Below are positions 7,491 through 16,311 of a stretch of 64,000 nt of DNA, piece by piece. The stretch's first letter is position 1. Each line of letters begins with the position of its first letter. A program made the translations under genes and the position numbers. The DNA lies in the NCBI GenBank assembly GCA_937941765.1, contig CALDGQ010000063.1, positions 50,711-114,710 of the forward strand. Reading direction: 5' to 3'. The DNA comes from an uncultured Saprospiraceae bacterium. GTDB taxonomy: Bacteria; Bacteroidota; Bacteroidia; Chitinophagales; Saprospiraceae. The notes under the pieces are model-generated. The model was not told the origin of the DNA. It made no database searches and was given only the letters and a program-made list of their open reading frames with translations.

Positions 7491-10400
7491 ATGAATAGCA
7501 TCTACAAAATTTCTTTTGTTTACTTAAAAAGGAATTTTTTGTTACTCTTCTTTTTACTCCAAATAACATCACCTCATTTCGCAAATGGAGGAGATTTGTT
7601 GCTATTGGCACCTGCACAATATGTAGACCAATCCTCATCAAATGTAAAATATCAAAGATTAAAATTCAATCAAATAAATGCTAATCAACTTTTTTCAATT
7701 ACTTCATTATCAATGATGGTGGATACAGACGGAGATGGAGTGTTAGATGAGGTTGATATAGACGATGATAATGACGGTATTCCAGATACTTATGAATATT
7801 GTCGCTTTAATAATTTCAATTGTAGTGCTGAGCCTTCCAATCCAAGCGCAGACAATGATAATGATGGTATTCCTAATTATAAAGACGCAAATAGTCCAAA
7901 TACTGGATGTCCGGATGCTAACAACGATGGCGTCTGTGATTTAATTTACGCGCAATATGATAAAGACGGAGACAATGTGCCTGATCATCTTGATTTAGAC
8001 GGTGACAATGATGGTATATCTGATCTTTATGAAGTAGGACACGGAGCACCTGATACCAATGGTGACGGAGTGATTGATGGAAGTCCTGAAGACTTTGGTG
8101 CAAATGGATTGTACAACGGAATTTCAAATGATCCTGATGATTTTGGGACGGATGTAGCCTATACTATTCGAGATAGTGATAATGATGATATTCCAGATCA
8201 TGATGACCTCGATGTCGATCATGATGGTGGCAGTGATATTGCAGAAGCTGGTAATTATCTTTTTGACCAAAACAATGACGGAAAAGCAGATAATGCTGCA
8301 ACCACACCTGCTGTTGGAATCACTGGCATCCCCGTTTTTCAAGATCCTGCTTTTACTGGTGTACCTATGCAAGCCCCACGTGATTCAGATGGGGATGGAA
8401 TTGAAGATTACAGAGATTTGGATTCAGACAATGATGGAATCAGTGATGTAATTGAAAATAATTTTAATAATGATCCCGACAATGATGGAAGATTAGGTGC
8501 AGCATGGGAACCCGCAACTCCAAGTGGTTTTGCATTTTCTCTTTTGACAGGCACTTTCCAAATTTCTACTTCTGCATTGAATGATGTGGACGGAGATGGC
8601 TATTTTTCTTCTGTCGATTTAGATTCAGATAATGATGGTATTCACGATATTAGAGAAGGTACCTTTTTTCAAGATCCAGATAATAATGGTTTGTCTGGTG
8701 TAGGTATCCCAACTGTTGATGCTGATGGAAAACCCAACGAGTTCCATTCTTCATTTGAAGACAAAGATGCAGATGGGAATCCGAATTTCTTAGATCTCGA
8801 TTCAGATAATGATGGTGTAAATGATGTGTTGGAAGCAGGATATAATGATGGGGATAATGATGGCTTTATTGGTACTGGTGCATTGATAATCAACAACTTA
8901 GGTCAAGCAATAAGTGATAGTGCCGGAAATATTATCGTCACCAGCTCCAATGTCTGGGAATTAGATGTTGATTACATAGTCAACTTTATGGAACTCGATT
9001 CTGATAATGACGGGATCAATGATGTAGCAGAAGCAGGTCTTCCCGATCTTGATAATGATGGGCATGTTGGCCAATTTCCAACAACCATAAATCTATTAGG
9101 TCAAGTAATTAATCCAATAACTAACACTGCATACGCTACCTCATTTCCAAAAGACTTTGATGGTGATGGTATCCCTGATATGTTTGAATATGATTCTGAT
9201 AATGATGGGATTCCAGATACAGTGGATTCCGAAATTTCAGATCCAGACAATAACGGGATTGTTGGAGTAGGGACACCAGGTATCAATAGTTGGGGGCAAC
9301 CAATTACAGATAATTTAGGTAATTCATATACCAACACTTCATTGCCGTTAGACACCGATGGAGATGGTTTTCCAAATTATAATGACTTAGATAGTGATGA
9401 CGATGAATTGTCGGATGCCGTTGAATGTCCACATTTGCCTTGTGCAGATTTTGAAAATGATGGGGTTCCAGAATTTTTAGATACAGATTGTAATGTATTT
9501 TTAGCAGAGCCAGTTATCATCACAGATCCAGTGGTTTGTGAAAATGATGTCATTACTTTAAATCTATCTGAAGTGCATCCATCATGGACGAATGCAGGAT
9601 CTAACGTTACATACACGTGGAAGAATGGAGCAGGGATTGTTATCGGAAATTCAGTCAATGCAGTAACTATTGCTGCTAATGATCAATTAGCAATTCCACC
9701 TTACACTTTGCAAGTAGAAATTCCAGATTGTACTTCTTCGATTTCGCAACCAACAACTGTTGATACTTATGAGCTGCCCAATCCAGAAGCGTCGAATAGC
9801 GGCTTTATCTGTCCGGGTGACAATGCAACTTTGTCCGCTGCTACGATTCCAGGTGCAACTTATCAATGGCGAATTCAAGGCGAACCTAATATCTTTTCAA
9901 CGGCTCAAAATCCAGTTGTTTTCAACGTTCAAGAAAACACGGTTTATGAACTGACCATTATTTCAAATGGCTGTACCTCATTAGCTCCTGCAATGACTGC
10001 TATTGAATTGTATACGCCACCAAGTGCACAACCTAATTATACTTATTCAATCAATTCGTTAGATTGTACACCTCAATCTATAAGTTTATTTTCAAACTTT
10101 AGCCCTGGAAGTGCACCGATTGCCAACACTACTTGGTTTGGTCCAAATAGTTTTACATCCAATCAGTTAGATCCAATAATCAATAACCCGACAAGCTCAA
10201 ATAATGGGTCATACGTTGTTACAGGAACAGATGAAAATGGTTGTAGTGTAACAAAAACAATTCAAATAAACGAAATTGTAGATTCACCCCAACCACCTCA
10301 GATTACACCGATTGGAAACAATTGTGATGGAACTACTATTTCACTTTCAGCAACGACTTATGTTGGTAGTAATGTATCTTATATTTGGCAAACTCCTGCA

Positions 10401-13400
10401 GGTGTGAGCAATGGAATTTCAGGTCAGAATACCAATATATTGACCATCGATCCTTTTGATCCATTCGATCATGAAGGAATTTATACAGTCCAAGTATTTT
10501 TAGATAACTGTTCAATGACCTCTAACACTTTTGAGATTGAACAAGCCCAGCAGCCAGTAACGAATCCATCCATTCAACAAGGAACGATCTGTGAAGGGGA
10601 GGAGTTGCAATTTTTTGCAAATGCCAGTAATTTAACAAACAATGTCAGTTATCAGTGGTCTGGACCTAATGGATTTAATTCTAACAACGAAAACCCTAAA
10701 ATATTTAATGTAAATAGTGATGACAATGGTTGCTATTCCGTAACTGTGACTAACTCTAATGGATGTGATACAACCAATGAAGTTTGTGTGACAAATGTTC
10801 AACCTAAGCCAATCACTCCAAATACTTCTAACAATAGTCCTGTATGTGATGGTGACATTGTTAATTTATGTGTTACTACTGCCTATGTTGGTACTGATAT
10901 TGAATATGTTTGGAGAAATGCAGAAGGTACAATAATAGGCAATAGCAATTGTATTTCATTTTCTTCGGATGATGAAATAGCAATTTCTCCTTATAATGCA
11001 CAAGTAACAATTGACGGTTGTATTTCTGATTTTTCAGCTCCGATTTCGGTCAATCAAATCACCTCTTTACCTCCAATGAATGCTTGGGTAAATTCGAATC
11101 CATGTGTCGGAGAATCGTTTCAATTATTTGCTGCTTTTGTGCCACAAGCTACTTATCAATGGAGATTGGAACCAAATGGACCTGTAATTTATAACACTCA
11201 AAATCCGATTGTATCTTCAATATTTGATGCAACTACTTTTGAAGTGACTGCGATTACAACATCTTGTTTACAAGAGCCAATTGGTATTGTTACTGTTGAA
11301 CCAAATCAATTGCCAAACATCATTGATATTATCGGAGAAGTAAATTTGTGTGAAGGTGAAGAATTGGTTTTAGAAGGAATGAGTGACGGTGGTCTAGTTC
11401 CAAGTGGTATGACCTATACTTGGACTGGTCCTGACAGTTATTTAGTGTCGAATAATCAATCAGCTCCCGGACCATATACTGCCAATATTCCAGCAGTCAC
11501 TACTCAAAATGAGGGAGTGTATATACTAGAAATTACCTCTGAAAATGGATGTGTATCTAATCAACAATCGATACAAGTAACCATATTGCCAGAACCAGAA
11601 ATGCCTGAAGTATCTGTAAGTAATAACCAAATTTGTTTCGGCGAAAACTTATTGTTATCAGCCAATCAATACCAAGGTTCAGATGTTACATATGAATGGG
11701 GATTCAACAATGGTTCCGGAATTGTATTACTAGGTACAACGGCGATTCCATCTTTTGAAATCAATGAAGTGACCGATGAAAGCCAAGGTGGATACACAGT
11801 AACGGTAACAGTTGATGGTTGTAGATCGGCTAGTTCTTTGGCTGAAAATGTAACAATAGATGGTTTGACAGCAACACCAAATGCAACCAATCCAACAACT
11901 GCATCCAGTCAAGAATGTGAAGGAAGCACTATTCAATTAGAGGCAACTCCTGAAATTGCTGGAGCAACATATCGTTGGTATCATCCAGATGGTACTCAGT
12001 TTTCAAATTTGCAAAACCCAATTCTTTCAAATGTGACGACGGATGATGCAGGTGAATATTATGTGGTTGTCTCCGTTGGATCATGTCCTGATGTTACTTC
12101 AGAAATGACGGAAGTATTTATCAATGAAATTCCTCCTATGGCAGAATTAGAGACAGAGGTTTCAATTTGCGAAGGTAGTTTTGCAGAAATAAATGCGACA
12201 AATATTACCGTTGATCCAGGAAGTCAGACTCGATTTTATTGGTACGATGCTTCAAATGGAGTGTTGATAGATTCCACTGATTCTCCAACTTTAATGTCAG
12301 ATGAGTTTGAAGTGGGAACAACTAATTTGTATCTAATCTATGAAGTCGATGGTTGTGTATCGCCACAATCAGCCAACACTGCAATAGAAGTACTTACAGC
12401 TCCATCTAACAATGCAAACGCAGGTGTAGATACGGATTTGTGTAATGATGATTCTTTCAGTTTATCTGCTGCTATTCAGAACGGAATCACAGGAGAATGG
12501 ACGTCACCTTCAGGCGCTAATATTGATAATCCAACTAATGCAGGAACAGCTGTCAACAATTTGAACATTGGAGAAAACATCTTTGTCTGGTCTATTTCGA
12601 ATTCGGTTTGTACAGATTTTGATCGAGATACCGTTTACATAACAAGAGATATACCATCTGCTGATATCGCAAATGCAGGTGAAGATATTAATATTTGTGA
12701 TGAAACTTCCGCACTCTTAAATGCTACAACATTGACTACAGCTACAGGTCAATGGACACAATCAATAGCACAGTCAAATGATGGAGTGGTTATTTTAGAT
12801 CCAACTTCTCCTAACACTAGCATTGAAGGAATGACTGTGGGAGAAAATTATAGTTTCGTTTGGACGCTATCAAGTGGTGCATGCAATGATTATGATCAAG
12901 ATGTCGTGTCTGTTATTGTCGGAAGTGGAGTAGTAGAAGAGGCAATAGATGATGTTTTAACAGTCAATACAGGTGAACAATTAATTGATGTTGATTTGCT
13001 AGATAATGACAATACCAGTGGACAAGATTTTACTTTTGCAGTCATTGATGGAACGGTAAATGGAACGTTAGAAACGAATGAATTTGGCGTAATCACTTAT
13101 ACTCCTCCAGCTCAATTTTTAGGAATAGAAACCTTTACGTACGAAATTTGTAACAATACATGCGCAGAAAATTGTACGACCGCATTAGTGAGTATTGAAG
13201 TGGTAGAAAATGAAGATATCGATTGTTTTGTGACTGCTGCAATTACTCCAAATGGAGATGGTAAAAATGATTTCTTTGAGATTCCATGTCTAGTTGCTTT
13301 CCCTAATAATGAATTATTGATCTTTAATCGATGGGGAGATAAGGTGTTTGAACAAGCAAAATATCAAGGAAATTGGGATGGTGTCCGAAATGGAATGCCA

Positions 13401-13487
13401 CTACCTAATGGTACTTATTTCTATATTTTGAAATATGATTTGGACAATGAAAAAATGAAACAAGGTTATTTTTCAATCATTCGATAA
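7491..13487 (+). CDS. Giant secreted TSP3/Ig-like protein with T9SS type B sorting domain
   Basis: A 1998-aa exported surface protein. The N-terminal hydrophobic stretch (FLLLFFLLQITSPHFANG, residues ~18-35) is a signal peptide behind a short basic region. Residues ~75-665 are Asp-rich thrombospondin type 3-like repeats (DTDGDGVLDEVD, DSDNDGI... many times), which bind calcium in known proteins. Residues ~670-1830 are tandem PKD/Ig-like modules with recurring WxxP/G strands and paired Cys. Residues ~1835-1905 resemble a cadherin-like domain (TYTPPAQFLGIETFTYEIC). The last ~85 residues are the gliding-motility-associated C-terminal domain (TPNGDGKNDFF, IFNRWGDKVFE, LPNGTYFYIL), the T9SS type B signal. 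It opens a cluster with PorE-like and PorP/SprF genes. Its probable role is adhesion or a surface fibre; no enzyme domain is seen. Confidence 0.93.
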   Translation: MNSIYKISFVYLKRNFLLLFFLLQITSPHFANGGDLLLLAPAQYVDQSSSNVKYQRLKFNQINANQLFSITSLSMMVDTDGDGVLDEVDIDDDNDGIPDTYEYCRFNNFNCSAEPSNPSADNDNDGIPNYKDANSPNTGCPDANNDGVCDLIYAQYDKDGDNVPDHLDLDGDNDGISDLYEVGHGAPDTNGDGVIDGSPEDFGANGLYNGISNDPDDFGTDVAYTIRDSDNDDIPDHDDLDVDHDGGSDIAEAGNYLFDQNNDGKADNAATTPAVGITGIPVFQDPAFTGVPMQAPRDSDGDGIEDYRDLDSDNDGISDVIENNFNNDPDNDGRLGAAWEPATPSGFAFSLLTGTFQISTSALNDVDGDGYFSSVDLDSDNDGIHDIREGTFFQDPDNNGLSGVGIPTVDADGKPNEFHSSFEDKDADGNPNFLDLDSDNDGVNDVLEAGYNDGDNDGFIGTGALIINNLGQAISDSAGNIIVTSSNVWELDVDYIVNFMELDSDNDGINDVAEAGLPDLDNDGHVGQFPTTINLLGQVINPITNTAYATSFPKDFDGDGIPDMFEYDSDNDGIPDTVDSEISDPDNNGIVGVGTPGINSWGQPITDNLGNSYTNTSLPLDTDGDGFPNYNDLDSDDDELSDAVECPHLPCADFENDGVPEFLDTDCNVFLAEPVIITDPVVCENDVITLNLSEVHPSWTNAGSNVTYTWKNGAGIVIGNSVNAVTIAANDQLAIPPYTLQVEIPDCTSSISQPTTVDTYELPNPEASNSGFICPGDNATLSAATIPGATYQWRIQGEPNIFSTAQNPVVFNVQENTVYELTIISNGCTSLAPAMTAIELYTPPSAQPNYTYSINSLDCTPQSISLFSNFSPGSAPIANTTWFGPNSFTSNQLDPIINNPTSSNNGSYVVTGTDENGCSVTKTIQINEIVDSPQPPQITPIGNNCDGTTISLSATTYVGSNVSYIWQTPAGVSNGISGQNTNILTIDPFDPFDHEGIYTVQVFLDNCSMTSNTFEIEQAQQPVTNPSIQQGTICEGEELQFFANASNLTNNVSYQWSGPNGFNSNNENPKIFNVNSDDNGCYSVTVTNSNGCDTTNEVCVTNVQPKPITPNTSNNSPVCDGDIVNLCVTTAYVGTDIEYVWRNAEGTIIGNSNCISFSSDDEIAISPYNAQVTIDGCISDFSAPISVNQITSLPPMNAWVNSNPCVGESFQLFAAFVPQATYQWRLEPNGPVIYNTQNPIVSSIFDATTFEVTAITTSCLQEPIGIVTVEPNQLPNIIDIIGEVNLCEGEELVLEGMSDGGLVPSGMTYTWTGPDSYLVSNNQSAPGPYTANIPAVTTQNEGVYILEITSENGCVSNQQSIQVTILPEPEMPEVSVSNNQICFGENLLLSANQYQGSDVTYEWGFNNGSGIVLLGTTAIPSFEINEVTDESQGGYTVTVTVDGCRSASSLAENVTIDGLTATPNATNPTTASSQECEGSTIQLEATPEIAGATYRWYHPDGTQFSNLQNPILSNVTTDDAGEYYVVVSVGSCPDVTSEMTEVFINEIPPMAELETEVSICEGSFAEINATNITVDPGSQTRFYWYDASNGVLIDSTDSPTLMSDEFEVGTTNLYLIYEVDGCVSPQSANTAIEVLTAPSNNANAGVDTDLCNDDSFSLSAAIQNGITGEWTSPSGANIDNPTNAGTAVNNLNIGENIFVWSISNSVCTDFDRDTVYITRDIPSADIANAGEDINICDETSALLNATTLTTATGQWTQSIAQSNDGVVILDPTSPNTSIEGMTVGENYSFVWTLSSGACNDYDQDVVSVIVGSGVVEEAIDDVLTVNTGEQLIDVDLLDNDNTSGQDFTFAVIDGTVNGTLETNEFGVITYTPPAQFLGIETFTYEICNNTCAENCTTALVSIEVVENEDIDCFVTAAITPNGDGKNDFFEIPCLVAFPNNELLIFNRWGDKVFEQAKYQGNWDGVRNGMPLPNGTYFYILKYDLDNEKMKQGYFSIIR

Positions 13488-13772
13488 ACCTATTTTAATT
13501 TCATTAATCCATTTCTTACACACTTCTAGTTGTTTATAAATTCCATAAAATTTACACTTAAAAATAGTAGTTATTTGTCGCTAAACAGGCACGCTATGGC
13601 GTAATGATTGTATATTAAAACTAATACGATAACCTTTTGACTTTAAAAGGCTGGTCAAGTTATCAAAATTCCTCCCATTGTTTTTCCCCTCATTTCAATT
13701 AAGAATAGAATTTAAGATTAAAGCAAAAATAAGATGCTTTGAACTTAATAATTATGATTAAAAAACTAAGAT

Positions 13773-15134
13773 ATGAGAGGATTCCTGTTAACCATTTTCA
13801 TTTTTGTTATTGCCATTCAATTTGGGTTTGCTTCTAACAATTTAATTTCGAAAGATACCACAAGATCTGCTTTTAGGTCTATTGAAGATTCAATGTCTGC
13901 AACGGATATTGCTAATAAAGCAATGCAATATCGAGACCAAGGAAAAGATCAACAAGCGGAATTGTATTTTTCAAAACTCGTTTATCTAACAGATGATCCG
14001 ATGCATCTTTTGGACTATGCAAAAATTTTGAAGAAAAATGGAAATTGCAAAACTGCCTTATTTTGGTTTAAGAAATATGCAAAAATTAAAGGTGCAGATC
14101 AAAAATCAATCGGTAAGTTTCACTTCAATTGTAGTAGCAATTCATTGGCTGCCAATAAAGAATTGTCAAAGCATATCAAAATAAAAAACCTGACTGAAAT
14201 CAATTCAGCTGATTTAGATTTTAGTCCAGCAATTTGTAAAAATGGGGTGTTATTTACTTCCACAAGACAAGAAGGGAAAGTAATCAAAAAGTATGATGCA
14301 AATATGGGTGAGAATTATACCGATTTGTATTTCGCTCAAGTTTCAAAAGATGGTGTCATTGGAGAAGTTGCAAAACTGAAAGGAGAAATTAATGGTAAAT
14401 ATCACGATGGGGTAGCTTGTTTTAATAAAGATGCTTCTAGAATTTATTTCACTAGAAACTTCTATGAGGAAGGCGCAAAAAATGCAAAATTGAGTATTTG
14501 TACTGCTGTAAAACAAGATGGAAAATGGATCAACGTCAAAGAAATTGACTTAAATTTAAAAGGCTATTCATCTTGCCATCCAGCACTTTCCAAAGATGGA
14601 AACAGAATGTATTTTTCTTCCAATCGTCCAGGTGGTTTCGGTGGAATGGATCTTTATGTTGCTACGAAGGTTGGTGGAAAATGGTCTGAACCAATCAATT
14701 TAGGAATTAATATCAATTCAGAAAAGAATGAAATTTTCCCTTCAATTAGTAGTTATGATATTTTGTATTATGCTTCTAATGGAAGAAACACAATGGGCGG
14801 TTTAGATATTTTTATGTCTCAAAAAATTTCCGATGACAATGAAAGATCTTGGATGGCTGCTTACAATATGGGTGCTCCATTTAATAGTACTGCAGATGAT
14901 TTTGGATTCGTTGCGGATGAGTCTGGATTCAAAGGATATTTTAATTCTGATAGAAATAAAGAGACACAGGATGACATCTATAGTTGGGAATTTTCTCAAA
15001 TCTTTGCAGACATCCACAAGGCTCAAAACAATCCTTTTACAAGTACGATTGCAGTAGTGAATGATATGTATTTATACCCTTCAAAAATTGCGATAATCGA
15101 AAATAAAAAAGGAATATTATCTGATAAAATATAA
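13773..15134 (+). CDS. PorE-like TPR/PD40 propeller protein without OmpA domain
   Basis: A 453-aa exported protein: signal peptide MRGFLLTIFIFVIAIQFGFA, a TPR-type helical region (~40-120), then WD40/PD40 propeller blades (~150-420) with FTSTRQ, KYHDGVACFN, FSSNRPGGFGGMDLYVA and ASNGRNTMGGLDIF. These match, blade by blade, the longer protein at 16312. It stops where that protein goes on into a carboxypeptidase-regulatory-like domain and an OmpA domain, and no remnant of either is visible downstream. So it is a shortened paralog without the peptidoglycan anchor, either a periplasmic adaptor or a partner of the full-length protein. It starts at the ATG giving MRGFLLT, 285 bp after the giant gene. 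Confidence 0.88.
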   Translation: MRGFLLTIFIFVIAIQFGFASNNLISKDTTRSAFRSIEDSMSATDIANKAMQYRDQGKDQQAELYFSKLVYLTDDPMHLLDYAKILKKNGNCKTALFWFKKYAKIKGADQKSIGKFHFNCSSNSLAANKELSKHIKIKNLTEINSADLDFSPAICKNGVLFTSTRQEGKVIKKYDANMGENYTDLYFAQVSKDGVIGEVAKLKGEINGKYHDGVACFNKDASRIYFTRNFYEEGAKNAKLSICTAVKQDGKWINVKEIDLNLKGYSSCHPALSKDGNRMYFSSNRPGGFGGMDLYVATKVGGKWSEPINLGININSEKNEIFPSISSYDILYYASNGRNTMGGLDIFMSQKISDDNERSWMAAYNMGAPFNSTADDFGFVADESGFKGYFNSDRNKETQDDIYSWEFSQIFADIHKAQNNPFTSTIAVVNDMYLYPSKIAIIENKKGILSDKI

Positions 15135-15229
15135 TGTGTCTAGCCTCTTTTAAAGGGCGAATATTATTCACACATTTAAGTTTTAATATTCTGTTTATCA
15201 ATAAGTTGCATTTGATATTCAACTTTTCC

Positions 15230-15252
15230 ATATGTGATATCCTGTCACATAT
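15230..15252. promoter_or_regulatory. CRP/FNR-like palindrome upstream of porP
   Basis: A perfect 8-bp dyad, ATATGTGA and TCACATAT, separated by 7 nt. The core TGTGA...TCACA resembles a CRP-family operator but has 7 rather than 6 central bases. It lies ~100 bp before the porP start, in the 221-bp gap after the shortened PorE-like gene. It could also be a hairpin in a leader. Confidence 0.35.
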
Positions 15253-15355
15253 ATATCTATTTCTTTATATAACTAGCACGGTTTTAGAACTGATTGATTA
15301 AAGAGAAAACCAACTCATTCGTTCTTTTTTATCAATCTTTTTTAAACTCATTTTA

Positions 15356-16276
15356 GTGAAGAAAGTTTTTACACTTTTCATGGTTTTTGTAATGTTTGGG
15401 CCTGCCGTTTACGGACAGCACGATGCTCAATTTAGTATGTTCTATTTCAACAAACTAAATTACAATCCAGCATATGCTGGTGCCAAGGAAGTGTTGACAG
15501 CTTCAACAATTTATAGACATCAATGGGCGGGTCTCGACGGCGCACCCAGAACTTTGATGGCTTCAGCTCATGCTCCTTTTATGAAGAAAAGAGGTGGTCT
15601 TGGATTGAGTATTATGGCAGATAAAATCGGTGATGTCAATACGACTATGTTCGATGTTAGTTATGCTTACAGATTACAAATGTCTGCAACCAGTACGATT
15701 AGCTTCGGCCTAAAAGGAAGAATTGAAAATAGCAAAACTGATCTATACCAAGCAAAAGTTTTAGATCAAAGTGATGAATTATTGCCAACCAATGCAGTGA
15801 GCACACTGCAACCAAATTTCGGTTTTGGAATGTATTACACCAATACTAAATTCTATGCAGGTGTTTCCATTCCTTCTTTGCTGAAAAGTGCATTGTATGT
15901 TGGAGGTGAACCAAATGGTCCTTATCGTGCACAACGTTCGGCTTATTTTATGGCTGGATCCATTCATCAATTATCAAGCAATATATTTTTCAAACCAGCT
16001 GTATTGTACACTTACAATCCTGCTGCTCCATTTGAAATGGACATCAACATGAGCTTCTTTTTAATGAATGCTTTATGGATAGGTGCTACCTATCGAGTAG
16101 GGGGTTCTGTAAATGGAGTGTTGCAATATCAATTCAATCCTCAAATTAAAGCGGGACTTGCTGTTGATATGACTTTGTCGGAATTGCAACAATATACTGG
16201 CGGAGGGTTTGAAATGATGATTGAATATACTTTCGACTATGAAGTCGACAATCGAAGACACTTAAGATTCTTTTAA
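15356..16276 (+). CDS. PorP/SprF-family type IX secretion membrane protein
   Basis: A 306-aa outer-membrane beta-barrel protein of the PorP/SprF family. Signal peptide MKKVFTLFMVFVMFGPAVYG is followed at once by HDAQFSMFYFNKLNYNPAYAGA, the family signature (xxQFSxYMFNxxxYNPAYAG). Later landmarks are YRHQWAGLDGAPRT, APFMKKRGGLGLSI and a C-terminal barrel with alternating strands. The start codon is GTG, chosen because it gives a complete signal peptide with no better ATG. SprF-type proteins are needed for export or attachment of type B cargo such as SprB, and this one sits between two type B cargo genes. The next gene starts 35 bp downstream, so the pair is probably an operon. Confidence 0.94.
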   Translation: MKKVFTLFMVFVMFGPAVYGQHDAQFSMFYFNKLNYNPAYAGAKEVLTASTIYRHQWAGLDGAPRTLMASAHAPFMKKRGGLGLSIMADKIGDVNTTMFDVSYAYRLQMSATSTISFGLKGRIENSKTDLYQAKVLDQSDELLPTNAVSTLQPNFGFGMYYTNTKFYAGVSIPSLLKSALYVGGEPNGPYRAQRSAYFMAGSIHQLSSNIFFKPAVLYTYNPAAPFEMDINMSFFLMNALWIGATYRVGGSVNGVLQYQFNPQIKAGLAVDMTLSELQQYTGGGFEMMIEYTFDYEVDNRRHLRFF

Positions 16277-16311
16277 AATAAAATTACTGTATAACTAATA
16301 AATCATTTATA

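Noticed and set aside
13488..13772. Inverted repeats GATAAC/GTTATC and CCTTTT/AAAAGG near 13,627-13,663
   Set aside because: Short arms in AT-rich DNA, no T-run in the right place; not convincing as a terminator or operator.
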